From NCBI GenBank assembly GCA_038244055.1, contig JBBRTW010000012.1, positions 1 to 35,497 of the forward strand: DNA of 35,497 nucleotides, in the 5' to 3' direction. This stretch comes from DASPKW01 sp038244055. GTDB lineage: Bacteria; Planctomycetota; Phycisphaerae; Tepidisphaerales; Tepidisphaeraceae. The notes beneath the pieces are model-generated. The model searched no databases, was not told the origin of the DNA, and saw only the letters and a list, made by a program, of their open reading frames with translations. Of the stretch, positions 21,001-27,780 are shown piece after piece (position 1 is the first letter of the stretch; each line of letters starts with the position of its first letter). A program made the position numbers and the translations under genes.

Positions 21001-23148
21001 ACCGGCGCATCCGCATCGGACAGCATCACGCGCTTGAACAACGCATCGGCCGCCAGCGCTTTGCAATTGACGATCGGCGCGGCGACGCCGGGGGCGCTCG
21101 TCAGCCTGTTTTCCGATGGCCTGCTGATCGGCACCGCGGCGGCGGGCAGCGATGGCGTGGCGACCGTGACAACCGACGGAGCGGCCTGGCTGGATGATGG
21201 AGTGCATCTGTTCACCGCGCGGCAGGCGATGGGCGATGGAAGCGCATCGCAGGAGTCGTTGCCCCTGTACGTGACGATCGCGACCGCCGCGCCGCTGCCG
21301 CCCGCGGTGCCCGCACTTGCCGCCGGTTCCGATTCCGCGGTCGTCGGCGACAATATCACCAGCGACTCGACACCCACGCTTCAAATCGCGCCCGGCTCGA
21401 CACCCTATTATCGCGTTTATCGCGATGGCGCGCTGGTCAGCGGCGACTATGAGTCGGCCGGAGCGTTTACGCTCCTCCCGATCGCCGATGGAACGCACGC
21501 GATCGTGGTTACGGCGGTGGATGCCGCCGGCAATGAATCGGCCGCGCCCCCGCCCCTGATGCTGCTCATCGACACGACCGCCCCCTCGATCCCGGTCAGC
21601 GCTCCCGACCTTCGCCCCACGAGCGATACCGGCGCATCGGACACGGACGACATTACGGCCGACAACACGCCCACATTCCGAGTGCCCTATGCGGGATTGG
21701 GCGTGGGGGGATACAGGGTCTACATGGATGGTTTGTTGATTTCCTCGACGTTCGAAACGTTAAGCCTGTTCACCGCGCCCACGACGCTCGATGGCGTTCA
21801 CAACTTCTCGTTCGCGGCCGCGGATCTGGCCGGAAACGTGTCGATGGCGGGGCCGGACCTCGCCGTGACGATCGATACGGCGGCCCCCGCGCCACCCGCC
21901 GCGCCTGATCTTCGCGCTTCGAGCGATAAGGGCGCATCGAACGCCGATAATCTCACCTCGGACAATGCGCCGGTGTTTGATGCCAGTGCCGGCAACGCCC
22001 CCTACGTTCGTCTGTTCCGCGACGGTATCCTCATCGGCCCTCAATATCCCGCCGCCGGCGCGCACGACCCGGACGGACTTGGCGGTGTGATTCAGCCTGA
22101 TGGAACCGCGACTTACACGATGGCCGCGGTGGACCTTGCCGGAAACCAATCGGAATTCGGTCCCGGGCTCGTGGTCACGGTGGACCGCACCCTCCCGGTG
22201 GCCGGCGCGGGATCCTTCGCCTTCGTGTCGGGGCCGCGGAAAATCGTCGTTACGTTTGGCGATGATGTGTCCGCCTCGCTCGGGGTGGATGATCTTGTGC
22301 TGAGCAATATGGATACCGGTGCGGTCCTGGCACCCATCGATGTAACCTACGACCGGGCTGCAAATGCGGCCGCATTTGTGCTCCCCGACGTCCTCCCCAA
22401 CGGCAACTACCGCGCCGTGCTGATCGGAACAGGCGTGTGTGACTCGGCCGGAAACATGCTCGATGTGGGCGGCGTCGCCGGGGGCAATGTGACCGTTGAG
22501 TTCTACCATCTCGCTGGCGACGCCGATCGATCCCGCGATGTCGGCCTCAACGACCTGCTCATTCTCGCCAACCACTACGGCCTCTCCGGCGTCACCTGGG
22601 CCGATGGGGATTTCGACGGTGATGGCTCCGTTGGCCTGAACGACCTGCTACGGCTCGCGAACAACTATGGCATCAGCCTGCCCGCGCCGGGTTCTGCCGT
22701 GCCAGATGCCCCCCTCCCCGACGCAGCCAGTCCCGATTCAGCCGCTCCTGCGGCACCCACCGCCGTTTCCACCGTCCCGCAGGATGCATTTACGCCGGTT
22801 GTACGGCCTGCCGCCGCGCCTGTCTCCTCCGATCGTGCCGCCCCGCTCCCACCGCTCCCGGTTCCGGCGGCGGTTGTTTTATCCCCTCGCCAATCCGCGC
22901 CGGCGGAACGACCCGTGGCGGTGAAGAAACCCCCGGCGGCTCGGGCCGTTGGTCCCACGGGCTCACATCCCGCGCTGTTCGCGGATAAGTCACCAGCCGT
23001 ATCGCGAGTGGCCACACCGTCGACAGATAATTCGACCATCCCCCACCGCGCCGGTTCCCATGCGGCTTCAACCCCTGTGCCGTCGGCGTTGAATCAACCC
23101 GTGTTCCATACCCGCAAGCGGATCGTCAGTTCGGTTTGGGATGGTTGA
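12010..23148 (+). CDS. giant secreted M36 (fungalysin-type) metallopeptidase with PPC, Ig-like and dockerin-like domains
   Basis: The 3712-residue product begins with a basic region and VESLETRVMLSA (35-46), the planctomycete LEPR-XLL-type motif that replaces an ordinary signal peptide. A FTP-like propeptide (~130-200, LRQRINGIEVSGADVSVHVM) precedes the M36 domain. Its zinc site is HEYGH (498-502), with the third ligand Glu528 in GEGWSDWW, 26 residues after the second His, as in fungalysins. Ig-like (Big_5-type) units follow at ~712-925. From ~935 to ~2300 a unit of about 612 residues with PPC-like and Ig-like domains repeats (starts near 961, 1572 and 2186). More PPC-like domains, a jelly-roll-like domain (~2714-2880), and four Ig-like repeats of ~100 residues (~2990-3397, hallmark S-D-T-G-A-S) come next. 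A dockerin-like pair of Ca loops (~3503-3555, DGDGSVGLNDLLRLANNYG) and a Pro/Ala-rich tail end the protein. It should cleave proteins outside the cell; the dockerin-like part may be for Ca-dependent anchoring. Confidence 0.9.
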   Translation: MDNRSAGGGRKASGGFLAPQTGRSAKYRQTSRAAVESLETRVMLSAASLRALAQSNLISSPLGSQTSNPFRLAAGAVDLPATLLPPQFHLSEMGNAGRRTRAALVAATVSPLDVAMRYLESNARSLGLTAADVADPLVTDQYTDTDTGVTHIYLRQRINGIEVSGADVSVHVMRDGQILSMAGGFVPDMAGRIASAGAASRGLTRGTPLAGADQALAAAASRIGFPLLSAPVRRSSLRRIGRAHPIFSTPGASLDDVTGKLTYVWTGTSVRLAWELVVRTPDGQHWYNLAMDADDPTRIHWGNDWVEHAAATYTVYPPPIKNPMDGARQVISDPADPAYSPFGWHDTNGSAGAEYTDTRGNNAFAQEDADANNSGGYRPSGGADSSALAFNAPVDLTQSPATYRDAAITNLFYWTNLLHDVHAEYGFTELAGNFQMTNYTGNGLGNDAVQADAQDGSGSNNANMATPADGSAPRLQMYLWNKTSPSRDGDFDNMIIAHEYGHGVSNRLTGGPANANALSALQSAAMGEGWSDWWGLMFALRPTDLKSGSYPVGTYVNNNSTGIRRYPYAYDMAVDPLTYKAFKTSSEPHDAGEIWASTLLDMTWLLIDRYGFDTDWQHGFDPANAARDGGNNLALKLVMDGLKIQPANPSMLAARDAILAADQALTGGANKGLIWTAFARRGMGATASDGGSASSSNVVEAFDIPAAYLKPRASGVTPPAAQITPITQIGVTFTKPMDPSTFSVASDVVSFTSPTGANLLGQIASTSWLSANTTLQFNFASPLAEDGVYTLVLGPDIRSADDGTAMDQDVDGIAGEPIDDRYSAKFVFDAVQLAVTATNPTNGSMLTVPITAITLDFNEAVAASTIGSDDLTLSRGTVTGATAVDADTVRYTIAGVTGDGDLTYTLAAGALTDVNGRPGAIYNGSYIVEGGTLPYPSVFSPQSPTGGRIYYAQYTTTLGFAGDVDGFTISLDAGQLLGVGVDPSATVQGRLEILGPNGESIGVATAAQAGAGLALNTVINIAGTYTIAVTGLGGTIGTAKLDVRLNSAYETEGRGGPSNNTTAGAQNLDGLFVTLAPGVEQAGVTGQAASSSEAEIFSFSGVAGQTVTLATNLTSVGVSLLDSSGTEIGRSSTGPTNVGQALSNIVLPATGTYYAKLTGTTSVYTLYVGRNLSIESEANATVATATRLDSALVAGNRSVAGNLSASTDKDLFSIPVLAGQAIHLFTMTPGDGPNTPTNFLDGRIRILDAAGTLLASDDNSALDGRNADLSYSPAADGLLYVEVSTVSASSASNTGNYILTVSGSAATGFAPMTVAAITPTDAKRVAAAPTTATVDFTDRLLLTSVQASDLTLDGVPATAVTIVDTDTLTFTLPTGVAPGNHTLAIAAGAVTDVHGAGVAAFSSSFFLDTTGPRVIATTLQQNAVIPTGAYSIAITFDEPMLTTADKYDADMTIVLGSSASYLDANTLTWDATSTVVTIGFSSLTAGRGTLTLDSGSYAFADAAGNTLDGETNATTWPIPGGRSGNGIAGGNFVTRCDIDAAAATALPATVSLGMPGSLAFQSSTSAVIQSAVDTDYFTITLDAGQTLSAFADPDALLRPRIEIIDPNGTSLGVNTALVAGADALLQNLPATVAGTYTLAVSGANSTIGTAKIQVLLNSQLEAEAHDGAFNDTPATAEQLVPSVLPLDSMGALAGATWASVYGVTENSASDYYALGLKAGDWLTLTLSNGYSAFSLFDPSGNLIANSVTASYSGNYDSIIRDMPIPADGQYTVRVNYQYPGTVYLLAALINADADAEKNGTVATANPVLTPAAGGRQVVAGAIESSSDVDIYRVFAPAGTPVTLTSFTPGDGANQPANIFNPILKVLDAAGAVLAQNDNSAPDGRNALLTYTPAADQVFYISIAQSGGGSTNVGNYFIAIDGATPSPPAFTATPTVADGARVASLSSLVINLSDTVDARTATPADFLIDGLPSGTIALASSGQSFTVNPAASLAPGLHTLSIAAGAFADLRGLGVDPLSIAFTIDNVAPRVIGSSVQSGDRIPAGTLAYTVTFDEPMAATTSSAYSLVGNVLGTSYAAASAVWNTDKTALTLSYSSLLEDRYTLTLSPTTTTFRDLAGNALDGETPPGAWPIPTGRSGNGAAGGVFTFAFDMTTAAPSALPTPTPAIAPRGDGPVFETSGAGAISFGDDTDQFTIDLAAGQVVSVLLTPVQAAATLAGSVTIAGPAMNILASGTGSVGQAIAVQPISIAAAGRYTITVAGAAGSIGRYNLKLTLNAMREGEDVGAPIDDTPGAAQALDSAFVDIAAGVRQATVIGALDVIDGPLPAEVEPNNSVSAANSALTNFKPNSSTKYIVTASGSIGSNYEYDYYYLGQFDVGDVVRVSVAAAGSQRGTWSDPYVALMLGSSTYTSDDNSGPGSDALIPGWSVTTAGGYYVRVYNYSAYTSGTYELTVTVDNIGAAPITGGNIIGETEPNDNTSIATDLSASWRTFNYISTTAGSASAADPDVFAYYFNAGDRVYFNDPAVQLKGTLPLRLKLTNAAGQLVEWDDGTDLSGAASLFGTRIDTTGLYYLTLDTANVAYAYALSAMVASDFAPLRAGTGLDYYSMDLAAGETVSLALDAGTLTAPAFSLLSPDGKALVSASAATGKTSIRNVLITQAGRYLVRVTSGLPSPYALSVTRGADVDVEPNNSAARAEVISANGKVSGSMQPVLPGPVVQEGFESGVLGPAWSTYIAAPTYGRVAVGSAYGAATGTMALMTDNNYYTYPSTVKEAILTVDLRSAVGAKLTFNQYSRYDSIESLPTTPYTGHANADGVSYSADGTTWYPLWTPSANTSGAWLPVSVDLGAAAAAAGVPISSIARIKFQAYSYDTGYYGARAWDDVTIMADIPGDDYYAVDLAAGDRVTLTTATPAFAGGSSSIPAADPRLELLGPAGGVLASDDNSAGDGRNARLAWTAAVAGRYFVRASTAAAGSYVLDVATKSTIRPAPDRPALRPGFDTGASASDSITRLNNASAASALQLTIGAATPGALVSLFSDGLLIGTAAAGSDGVATVTTDGAAWLDDGVHLFTARQAMGDGSASQESLPLYVTIATAAPLPPAVPALAAGSDSAVVGDNITSDSTPTLQIAPGSTPYYRVYRDGALVSGDYESAGAFTLLPIADGTHAIVVTAVDAAGNESAAPPPLMLLIDTTAPSIPVSAPDLRPTSDTGASDTDDITADNTPTFRVPYAGLGVGGYRVYMDGLLISSTFETLSLFTAPTTLDGVHNFSFAAADLAGNVSMAGPDLAVTIDTAAPAPPAAPDLRASSDKGASNADNLTSDNAPVFDASAGNAPYVRLFRDGILIGPQYPAAGAHDPDGLGGVIQPDGTATYTMAAVDLAGNQSEFGPGLVVTVDRTLPVAGAGSFAFVSGPRKIVVTFGDDVSASLGVDDLVLSNMDTGAVLAPIDVTYDRAANAAAFVLPDVLPNGNYRAVLIGTGVCDSAGNMLDVGGVAGGNVTVEFYHLAGDADRSRDVGLNDLLILANHYGLSGVTWADGDFDGDGSVGLNDLLRLANNYGISLPAPGSAVPDAPLPDAASPDSAAPAAPTAVSTVPQDAFTPVVRPAAAPVSSDRAAPLPPLPVPAAVVLSPRQSAPAERPVAVKKPPAARAVGPTGSHPALFADKSPAVSRVATPSTDNSTIPHRAGSHAASTPVPSALNQPVFHTRKRIVSSVWDG

Positions 23149-23169
23149 TCCAGCGTCTATCATGCCACA

Positions 23170-24111
23170 TCAGCACCTGGATTCGCCCATCATCGACCGC
23201 ACCTCATCCCGCGATGGCATTCCCGCCTGCGCGCCGGCGCGGGTTACCGAGACCGCTGCCGCCGCCGCCGCGAATCGACAGGCATTCAATTCAGACGCGC
23301 CTGAAACCAGCGCGGTTGCGAACGCGCCGTTGAAGCAGTCACCCGCGGCGGTGGTGTCGACGGGGGAAACGCGGAAAGCCGGCACCGGCTCGAATGCCTG
23401 GGCGGATACCACGATCGCGCCGCGCGATCCGAGTTTCGCAATGACGGTGCGGACGCCGCGGGCGCACAGTTTTCGCGCGGATGTAACAATCCGTGCCTCG
23501 TCGGCATCCTCGGAAAGCGAATCGCCCGTCAGACATGCCAATTCGGTGAGGTTTGGCGTGAGGTAGTCCAGGCCCGACAGGATCGCATCCGGCAGAGCCT
23601 GGGTGGGGGCGGGGGCCGGATCGAGGATGATGCGCGCTCCCCCCGCGCGGGCGATCGCGATTGCCCGGGCCACGGTTTCCAGCGGCACCTCCAGTTGCAC
23701 CAGCAGCGCGGCCGCGCCGGCGATCAATCCAGCGCAGGGCTCGACCGCGTCGGGAGAAAAACTGCCATTAGCGCCGGGCACGATGATGATCCGGTTCTCA
23801 CCGCTCGCATCGACCGCGATGACCGCCGTGCCGGTGCACTGGCTCGGGATTCGCCGCAGGTGATCGACGTTCACACCGGCCGAGCTAAGGCTCTGGATTT
23901 GTGCCTGGCCCGCGGCATCATCACCGACCTGCCCGATCATGATCGCTCGCCCGCCGAGTCGCCCAACCGCGAAGGCCTGATTAGCGCCTTTGCCTCCGCA
24001 GAAGGTTTGCATGGATTGACCGGTGACGGTCTGGCCCGGCTCGGGGAATCGGCGCAGGTTCACCACCAGGTCCTGATTGAGGCTGCCGAGAATGATGATT
24101 TGATCTCTCAT
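23170..24111 (-). CDS. rbsK: ribokinase / PfkB-family sugar kinase
   Basis: The enzyme phosphorylates a sugar, most likely ribose, with ATP in the cytoplasm. Family signatures are GGKGANQA near the N-terminus (PfkB signature 1) and DTTAAGDCFNGAFA near the C-terminus (signature 2, containing the catalytic Asp and anion-hole Gly-rich turn). About 313 residues is the normal length. I chose the ATG at 24111, which begins MRDQIIILGSLNQDLVV at the first beta strand. A longer frame from 24153 adds 14 residues that the family lacks. The gene is divergent from rbsB, with 92 bp between them, and convergent with the giant peptidase gene, with 21 bp between stops. The pairing with a sugar ABC operon supports a catabolic role, but ribose specificity is inferred. 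Confidence 0.88.
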   Translation of the reverse strand: MRDQIIILGSLNQDLVVNLRRFPEPGQTVTGQSMQTFCGGKGANQAFAVGRLGGRAIMIGQVGDDAAGQAQIQSLSSAGVNVDHLRRIPSQCTGTAVIAVDASGENRIIIVPGANGSFSPDAVEPCAGLIAGAAALLVQLEVPLETVARAIAIARAGGARIILDPAPAPTQALPDAILSGLDYLTPNLTELACLTGDSLSEDADEARIVTSARKLCARGVRTVIAKLGSRGAIVVSAQAFEPVPAFRVSPVDTTAAGDCFNGAFATALVSGASELNACRFAAAAAAVSVTRAGAQAGMPSRDEVRSMMGESRC

Positions 24112-24145
24112 GAGCGTCGGCCGCGGAATGCGCAGCTTGAACCAT

Positions 24146-24174
24146 TTGACCACAATCTGGCAACCTGCTCAAAT
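24146..24174 (+). promoter_or_regulatory. possible sigma-70-type promoter of the rbsBAC operon
   Basis: TTGACC (24146-24151) and TCAAAT (24169-24174) are separated by 17 bases, with 5 of 6 and 4 of 6 matches to consensus. Transcription would start near 24181, leaving a short leader that contains the ribosome site AAGGAG (24193-24198), 5 bases before the ATG at 24204. The divergent ribokinase must be served from the same 92-bp gap. Confidence 0.4.
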
Positions 24175-24203
24175 TCAAAGATCGATTTCGCAAAGGAGTC
24201 CGT

Positions 24204-25166
24204 ATGGTGTGGTGTCGACTGCTGTGCATCGCCTTGATCCCTTCCGCGCTCGTGCTGGCCCTGGGGTTTGGGCAGGGGGGTTGCGATCGCTCCGCCTCCG
24301 GGCCGAAAAAACCCAAGGTGGCGCTGGTGATGAAATCACTGGCCAATGAGTTCTTCCAGACGATGCAGAAGGGCGCTGAGGCGCACCAGGCGGCCAGCAA
24401 CAATGCCTACGAACTGGTCTCAAACGGGATCAAGGACGAGCAGGATGTCACGCGGCAGGTGCAGCTCGTCGAACAAATGACCGCCCAGCAGTGCGACGCG
24501 ATCGTCATCGCCCCGGCCGATTCCAAGGCCCTGGTCGGTGCCTGCAAGCGGGCCATGGATGGCGGTGCGGTCGTCATCAACATCGACAACCGGCTCAGCG
24601 AGGAAGTCCTCCGCGAACGGGGATTGAAGATTCCCTTCGTCGGCCCGGACAATCGCAAGGGCGCTCGCCTGGCCGGTGATTATCTGGCCAAGCAGCTCAA
24701 GGCCGGCGACAAGGTCGCGATCCTGGAAGGAGTGCCGGGCGCGTTCAATGGGGTGCAGCGCAAGCTCGGTTTTGAGGAAGCGATGAAGGCGGGCGGGATG
24801 CAGATCGCCAGTTCGCAGTCAGCCAACTGGGAGGCCGACAAGGCCAACCGGATCGTCGCCGCGCTGCTGACGGACCAGCCCGACCTCAAGGCCATCCTGT
24901 GTTGCAACGACAGCATGGCCCTGGGCGCGGTGGCGGCATTGAAATCGGCCGGGAAGACCGGGCAGGTGCTGGTCATCGGCTTCGACAACATCTCGGCGGT
25001 GCAGCAACTGGTCCGCGAGAAAAAGGTGCTCTGCACGGTCGATCAGCACGGGGACAAGCTCGCCGCCTATGGCATCGAGTATGCCCTCGAAGTGCTCAAG
25101 ACCAGGCAGACGCCCGTCGATCGCGAGACACCCGTTGACCTGATCACGGCGGAGACCCTGAAATGA
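24204..25166 (+). CDS. rbsB: sugar ABC transporter substrate-binding lipoprotein (RbsB-like)
   Basis: The 320-residue product has an N-terminal hydrophobic segment ending GFGQGGC, a loose lipobox with Cys27 as the likely lipidated residue. A type I periplasmic-binding fold follows (KVALVMKSLANEFFQTMQKG at ~39-58, DAIVIAPADSKAL, NRKGARLAGDYL, CCNDSMALGAVAALKSAG, VIGFDN). This is the Peripla_BP_4/RbsB family that binds ribose and similar sugars outside the inner membrane. An AAGGAG ribosome site supports the ATG at 24204. Its stop overlaps the rbsA start by 4 bases (ATGA), which indicates translational coupling. The exact sugar cannot be read from sequence. Confidence 0.9.
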   Translation: MVWCRLLCIALIPSALVLALGFGQGGCDRSASGPKKPKVALVMKSLANEFFQTMQKGAEAHQAASNNAYELVSNGIKDEQDVTRQVQLVEQMTAQQCDAIVIAPADSKALVGACKRAMDGGAVVINIDNRLSEEVLRERGLKIPFVGPDNRKGARLAGDYLAKQLKAGDKVAILEGVPGAFNGVQRKLGFEEAMKAGGMQIASSQSANWEADKANRIVAALLTDQPDLKAILCCNDSMALGAVAALKSAGKTGQVLVIGFDNISAVQQLVREKKVLCTVDQHGDKLAAYGIEYALEVLKTRQTPVDRETPVDLITAETLK

Positions 25167-26764
25167 GCCCGGCGGGCACGACCGTCCTGAAACTCTCCGG
25201 TGTGAGCAAGTCGTTCCCACCCGCCACCCGCGCCCTCATTGCCGCGGATCTGGAGATGCGCGCGGGTGAGGTGCATGCGCTGCTGGGGGAAAACGGCGCG
25301 GGCAAGAGCACGCTCTCGCGGATCGTGGCCGGACTTTTAGCGCCCGATGCGGGGCAGATGTCGTTGCAGGGTGAGCCTTACATTCCGCGCGGCCGCAGGG
25401 AGGCCCAGGGGCGCGGTGTGCGGATGGTGATGCAGGAACTCAACCTGATCCCGACCCTCACCATCGCCGAGAGCATTTTTCTGGACCGGCTGCCGCGCCG
25501 CCTGGGCTTCATTCGCCGGACGGAACTCAATGCCCGCGCGCTTCCCCTGCTCCGCGAGGTGGGCCTTGGATCGGTCGACCCCGAAACACCGATTGGTGCG
25601 CTCGGCGTCGGTTTGCGGCAAATGGTGGAGATCGCGGCCGGGCTTTCCGAGCGCTGCGATGTGCTGATCCTCGATGAGCCCACGGCCGCGCTGACCGATG
25701 AGGAAACCGCGTTGCTCTTCCACAGCATTAACCGGCTCCGGGCGGCGGGGGTCGCGATCATCTACATCTCGCATCGCATGAACGAAATTGCCCGCATCGC
25801 CGATCGCGTCACGATTCTGCGCGATGGCGCGATCGTCGCCACGCGCGCCGCCGCGGGTCTGGCTTTGGACGAGATCATCCGGCTGATGGTCGGCCGCGAG
25901 CTCAGCCGCGCGGCGGTGCGCGCGGCGCAGGCTTCGAGAACCGACATCGCGCTCCGGGTCGCCGGGTTGCGCGCCGAACCGGCCGTGCGCGATGTGAGCT
26001 TCGAACTCCACCGCGGCGAGATCCTGGGTTTTGCCGGGCTGATGGGCTCGGGGCGCACGGAAACGATGCGTGCGATCTTCGGCGCGGATGCGAAACAGGC
26101 CGGTGAGATTTATCTAGGCGGGTCGAGCGCCCCCGAATCCATCCGCTCACCCCGCGATGCGGTCCGCCGGGGCATCGCGCTGCTCACCGAGGACCGCAAG
26201 GGGCAGGGCCTTCTGCTTCCCTGGTCGGTCAGGCACAACATCACCCTCGCGGCGATGGCCAGTGTGCGCGGCACCGCCGGCTGGATCGACGCCGCGCGCG
26301 AGAATGCCGATGCCCATCGCCTGGTGGAGACACTGGGTATCCGCTGCTCCGGGATCGATCAGCCGGTCCGCGAACTCTCCGGCGGCAACCAGCAGAAGGT
26401 GATCATCGCCCGCTGGCTCTATCGCGATTGCGAAATTCTCATCTTCGACGAGCCGACGCGCGGGATCGATATCGGCGCGAAGTTCGAGATCTACCGGCTG
26501 CTGGCCGACCTGGCCGCGCGCGGCAAGGCGATCATCGTCATCTCCTCCGAGCTCCCCGAACTTCTGGCCATCTGCGATCGGATCGCCGTGCTGTCGGCCG
26601 GCGTCCTGGTGCGGACGTTCGCCGCGCGCGAGTTCGATCCCGATGCGATCATGGCGGCCGCCCTGACCCATCATGTGAAGCCCCATGGCGCGGACCCAGC
26701 CGGCACCGGTGACACCAACACCGGCGCGACCGCCAACACCCCAGACGCGGGAAGGGCCGCATGA
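25163..26764 (+). CDS. rbsA: sugar ABC transporter ATP-binding protein with two ATPase domains (RbsA-like)
   Basis: The 533-residue protein contains two ABC modules, as in RbsA/MglA/XylG. Module 1 has Walker A GENGAGKST (42-50) and Walker B VLILDEPTAALT (about 169-180). Its signature is the divergent LGVGLRQMVEIA. Module 2 has the degenerate Walker A GLMGSGRTE (about 292-300), which is normal for this family, a perfect LSGGNQQK signature (about 404-411) and Walker B LIFDEPTRGID (about 424-434). It powers import of the sugar bound by RbsB. Both ends overlap neighbours by ATGA, so the three genes are one translationally coupled operon. The last ~25 residues are a Thr/Ala/Gly-rich tail without family match. 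Confidence 0.94.
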   Translation: MSPAGTTVLKLSGVSKSFPPATRALIAADLEMRAGEVHALLGENGAGKSTLSRIVAGLLAPDAGQMSLQGEPYIPRGRREAQGRGVRMVMQELNLIPTLTIAESIFLDRLPRRLGFIRRTELNARALPLLREVGLGSVDPETPIGALGVGLRQMVEIAAGLSERCDVLILDEPTAALTDEETALLFHSINRLRAAGVAIIYISHRMNEIARIADRVTILRDGAIVATRAAAGLALDEIIRLMVGRELSRAAVRAAQASRTDIALRVAGLRAEPAVRDVSFELHRGEILGFAGLMGSGRTETMRAIFGADAKQAGEIYLGGSSAPESIRSPRDAVRRGIALLTEDRKGQGLLLPWSVRHNITLAAMASVRGTAGWIDAARENADAHRLVETLGIRCSGIDQPVRELSGGNQQKVIIARWLYRDCEILIFDEPTRGIDIGAKFEIYRLLADLAARGKAIIVISSELPELLAICDRIAVLSAGVLVRTFAAREFDPDAIMAAALTHHVKPHGADPAGTGDTNTGATANTPDAGRAA

Positions 26765-27744
26765 ACCTGATCGGCCGACCCAACCTCCGCCAGCGCCTGG
26801 CCGAGTACCTCGCCCTCGTCGGGGTGCTGGTGGCTCTGACCGTATTCTTCGGCCTCGTCACCCAGCACTTCTTCAGCGCGACCACGCTCCGCACCATCGC
26901 CAACCAGATCCCCGAGGCGGTTGTCATCGCCGTCGGGATGACTTATGTCCTGATTGTGGCGGGAATCGATCTTTCCGTCGGTTCGCTTCTCGGACTCAGC
27001 GGCGCTGTTCTCGGCCTTTGCCTGACGCGATTTCCGCTCCCTCTGCCGGTGGCGATCCTGGCGTGTCTGGTGGTGGGGGCGGTCAGCGGCCTGTTGAATG
27101 GGTTGACCATCGTGCGCTGGTCGCTGCCCTCCTTCATCGTAACGCTTGGGATGCTCGAAGCCGCGCGCGGGGCCGCGTATCTCATCTCGGAGTCCAAAAC
27201 CGCTTATATCGGTCCGCAAATCGAGCGGCTGGCCGAGATCAACCTCGCCGGCCTGTCGCTGCCGTTTTTGATCGCCATCGCCATCGCCGCCATTGCGCAG
27301 GTGGTGCTCACGCGCACGGTCTTCGGGCGGTACATGGTCGCCATCGGCACCAACGAAGAGGCCGTCCGCCTTTCCGGCATCGACCCCCGGCCTGTCAAAG
27401 TCGCGGTCTTCATCATCAGCGGGCTGCTCGCCTCGATGGCTTCGATCGGCAACGTCGCCCGCCTCGGCGCGGCCGACCCCAACGCCGGCATCGGCTTCGA
27501 GCTCAACGCCATCGCGGCCGTCGTCATCGGCGGCACCAGCCTCATGGGCGGCCGGGGCTCGGTCATCAACAGCGTCCTGGGCGTGCTGATCATCGCGGTG
27601 CTGGAGAGCGGGCTGGCGCAGATGGGCGCTCAGGAGCCGGTCAAACGTCTGGTCACCGGCTTCGTCATCGTTGCCGCCGTGATCCTGGATTACTACCGCG
27701 CCAAACTCCGGCGGGCGACGGTGGCATTCCGCAGCGCAAGCTAG
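26761..27744 (+). CDS. rbsC: sugar ABC transporter permease (RbsC-like)
   Basis: The 327-residue product is strongly hydrophobic with about eight to ten membrane segments. It shows family features of BPD_transp_2 permeases: GMTYVLIVAGIDLSVGSLLG (about 60-79) and the conserved AAVVIGGTSLMGGRGSVINSV-type loop near residues 250-270, which contacts the ATPase. It forms the inner-membrane channel for the RbsB/RbsA system. The ATG overlaps the rbsA stop by 4 bases. The next gene is convergent, 36 bp away, with no clear hairpin between. Confidence 0.93.
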   Translation: MNLIGRPNLRQRLAEYLALVGVLVALTVFFGLVTQHFFSATTLRTIANQIPEAVVIAVGMTYVLIVAGIDLSVGSLLGLSGAVLGLCLTRFPLPLPVAILACLVVGAVSGLLNGLTIVRWSLPSFIVTLGMLEAARGAAYLISESKTAYIGPQIERLAEINLAGLSLPFLIAIAIAAIAQVVLTRTVFGRYMVAIGTNEEAVRLSGIDPRPVKVAVFIISGLLASMASIGNVARLGAADPNAGIGFELNAIAAVVIGGTSLMGGRGSVINSVLGVLIIAVLESGLAQMGAQEPVKRLVTGFVIVAAVILDYYRAKLRRATVAFRSAS

Positions 27745-27780
27745 CCGCGCGACTGCCCTGCCCTCGTTGCGCTCGCCCAT

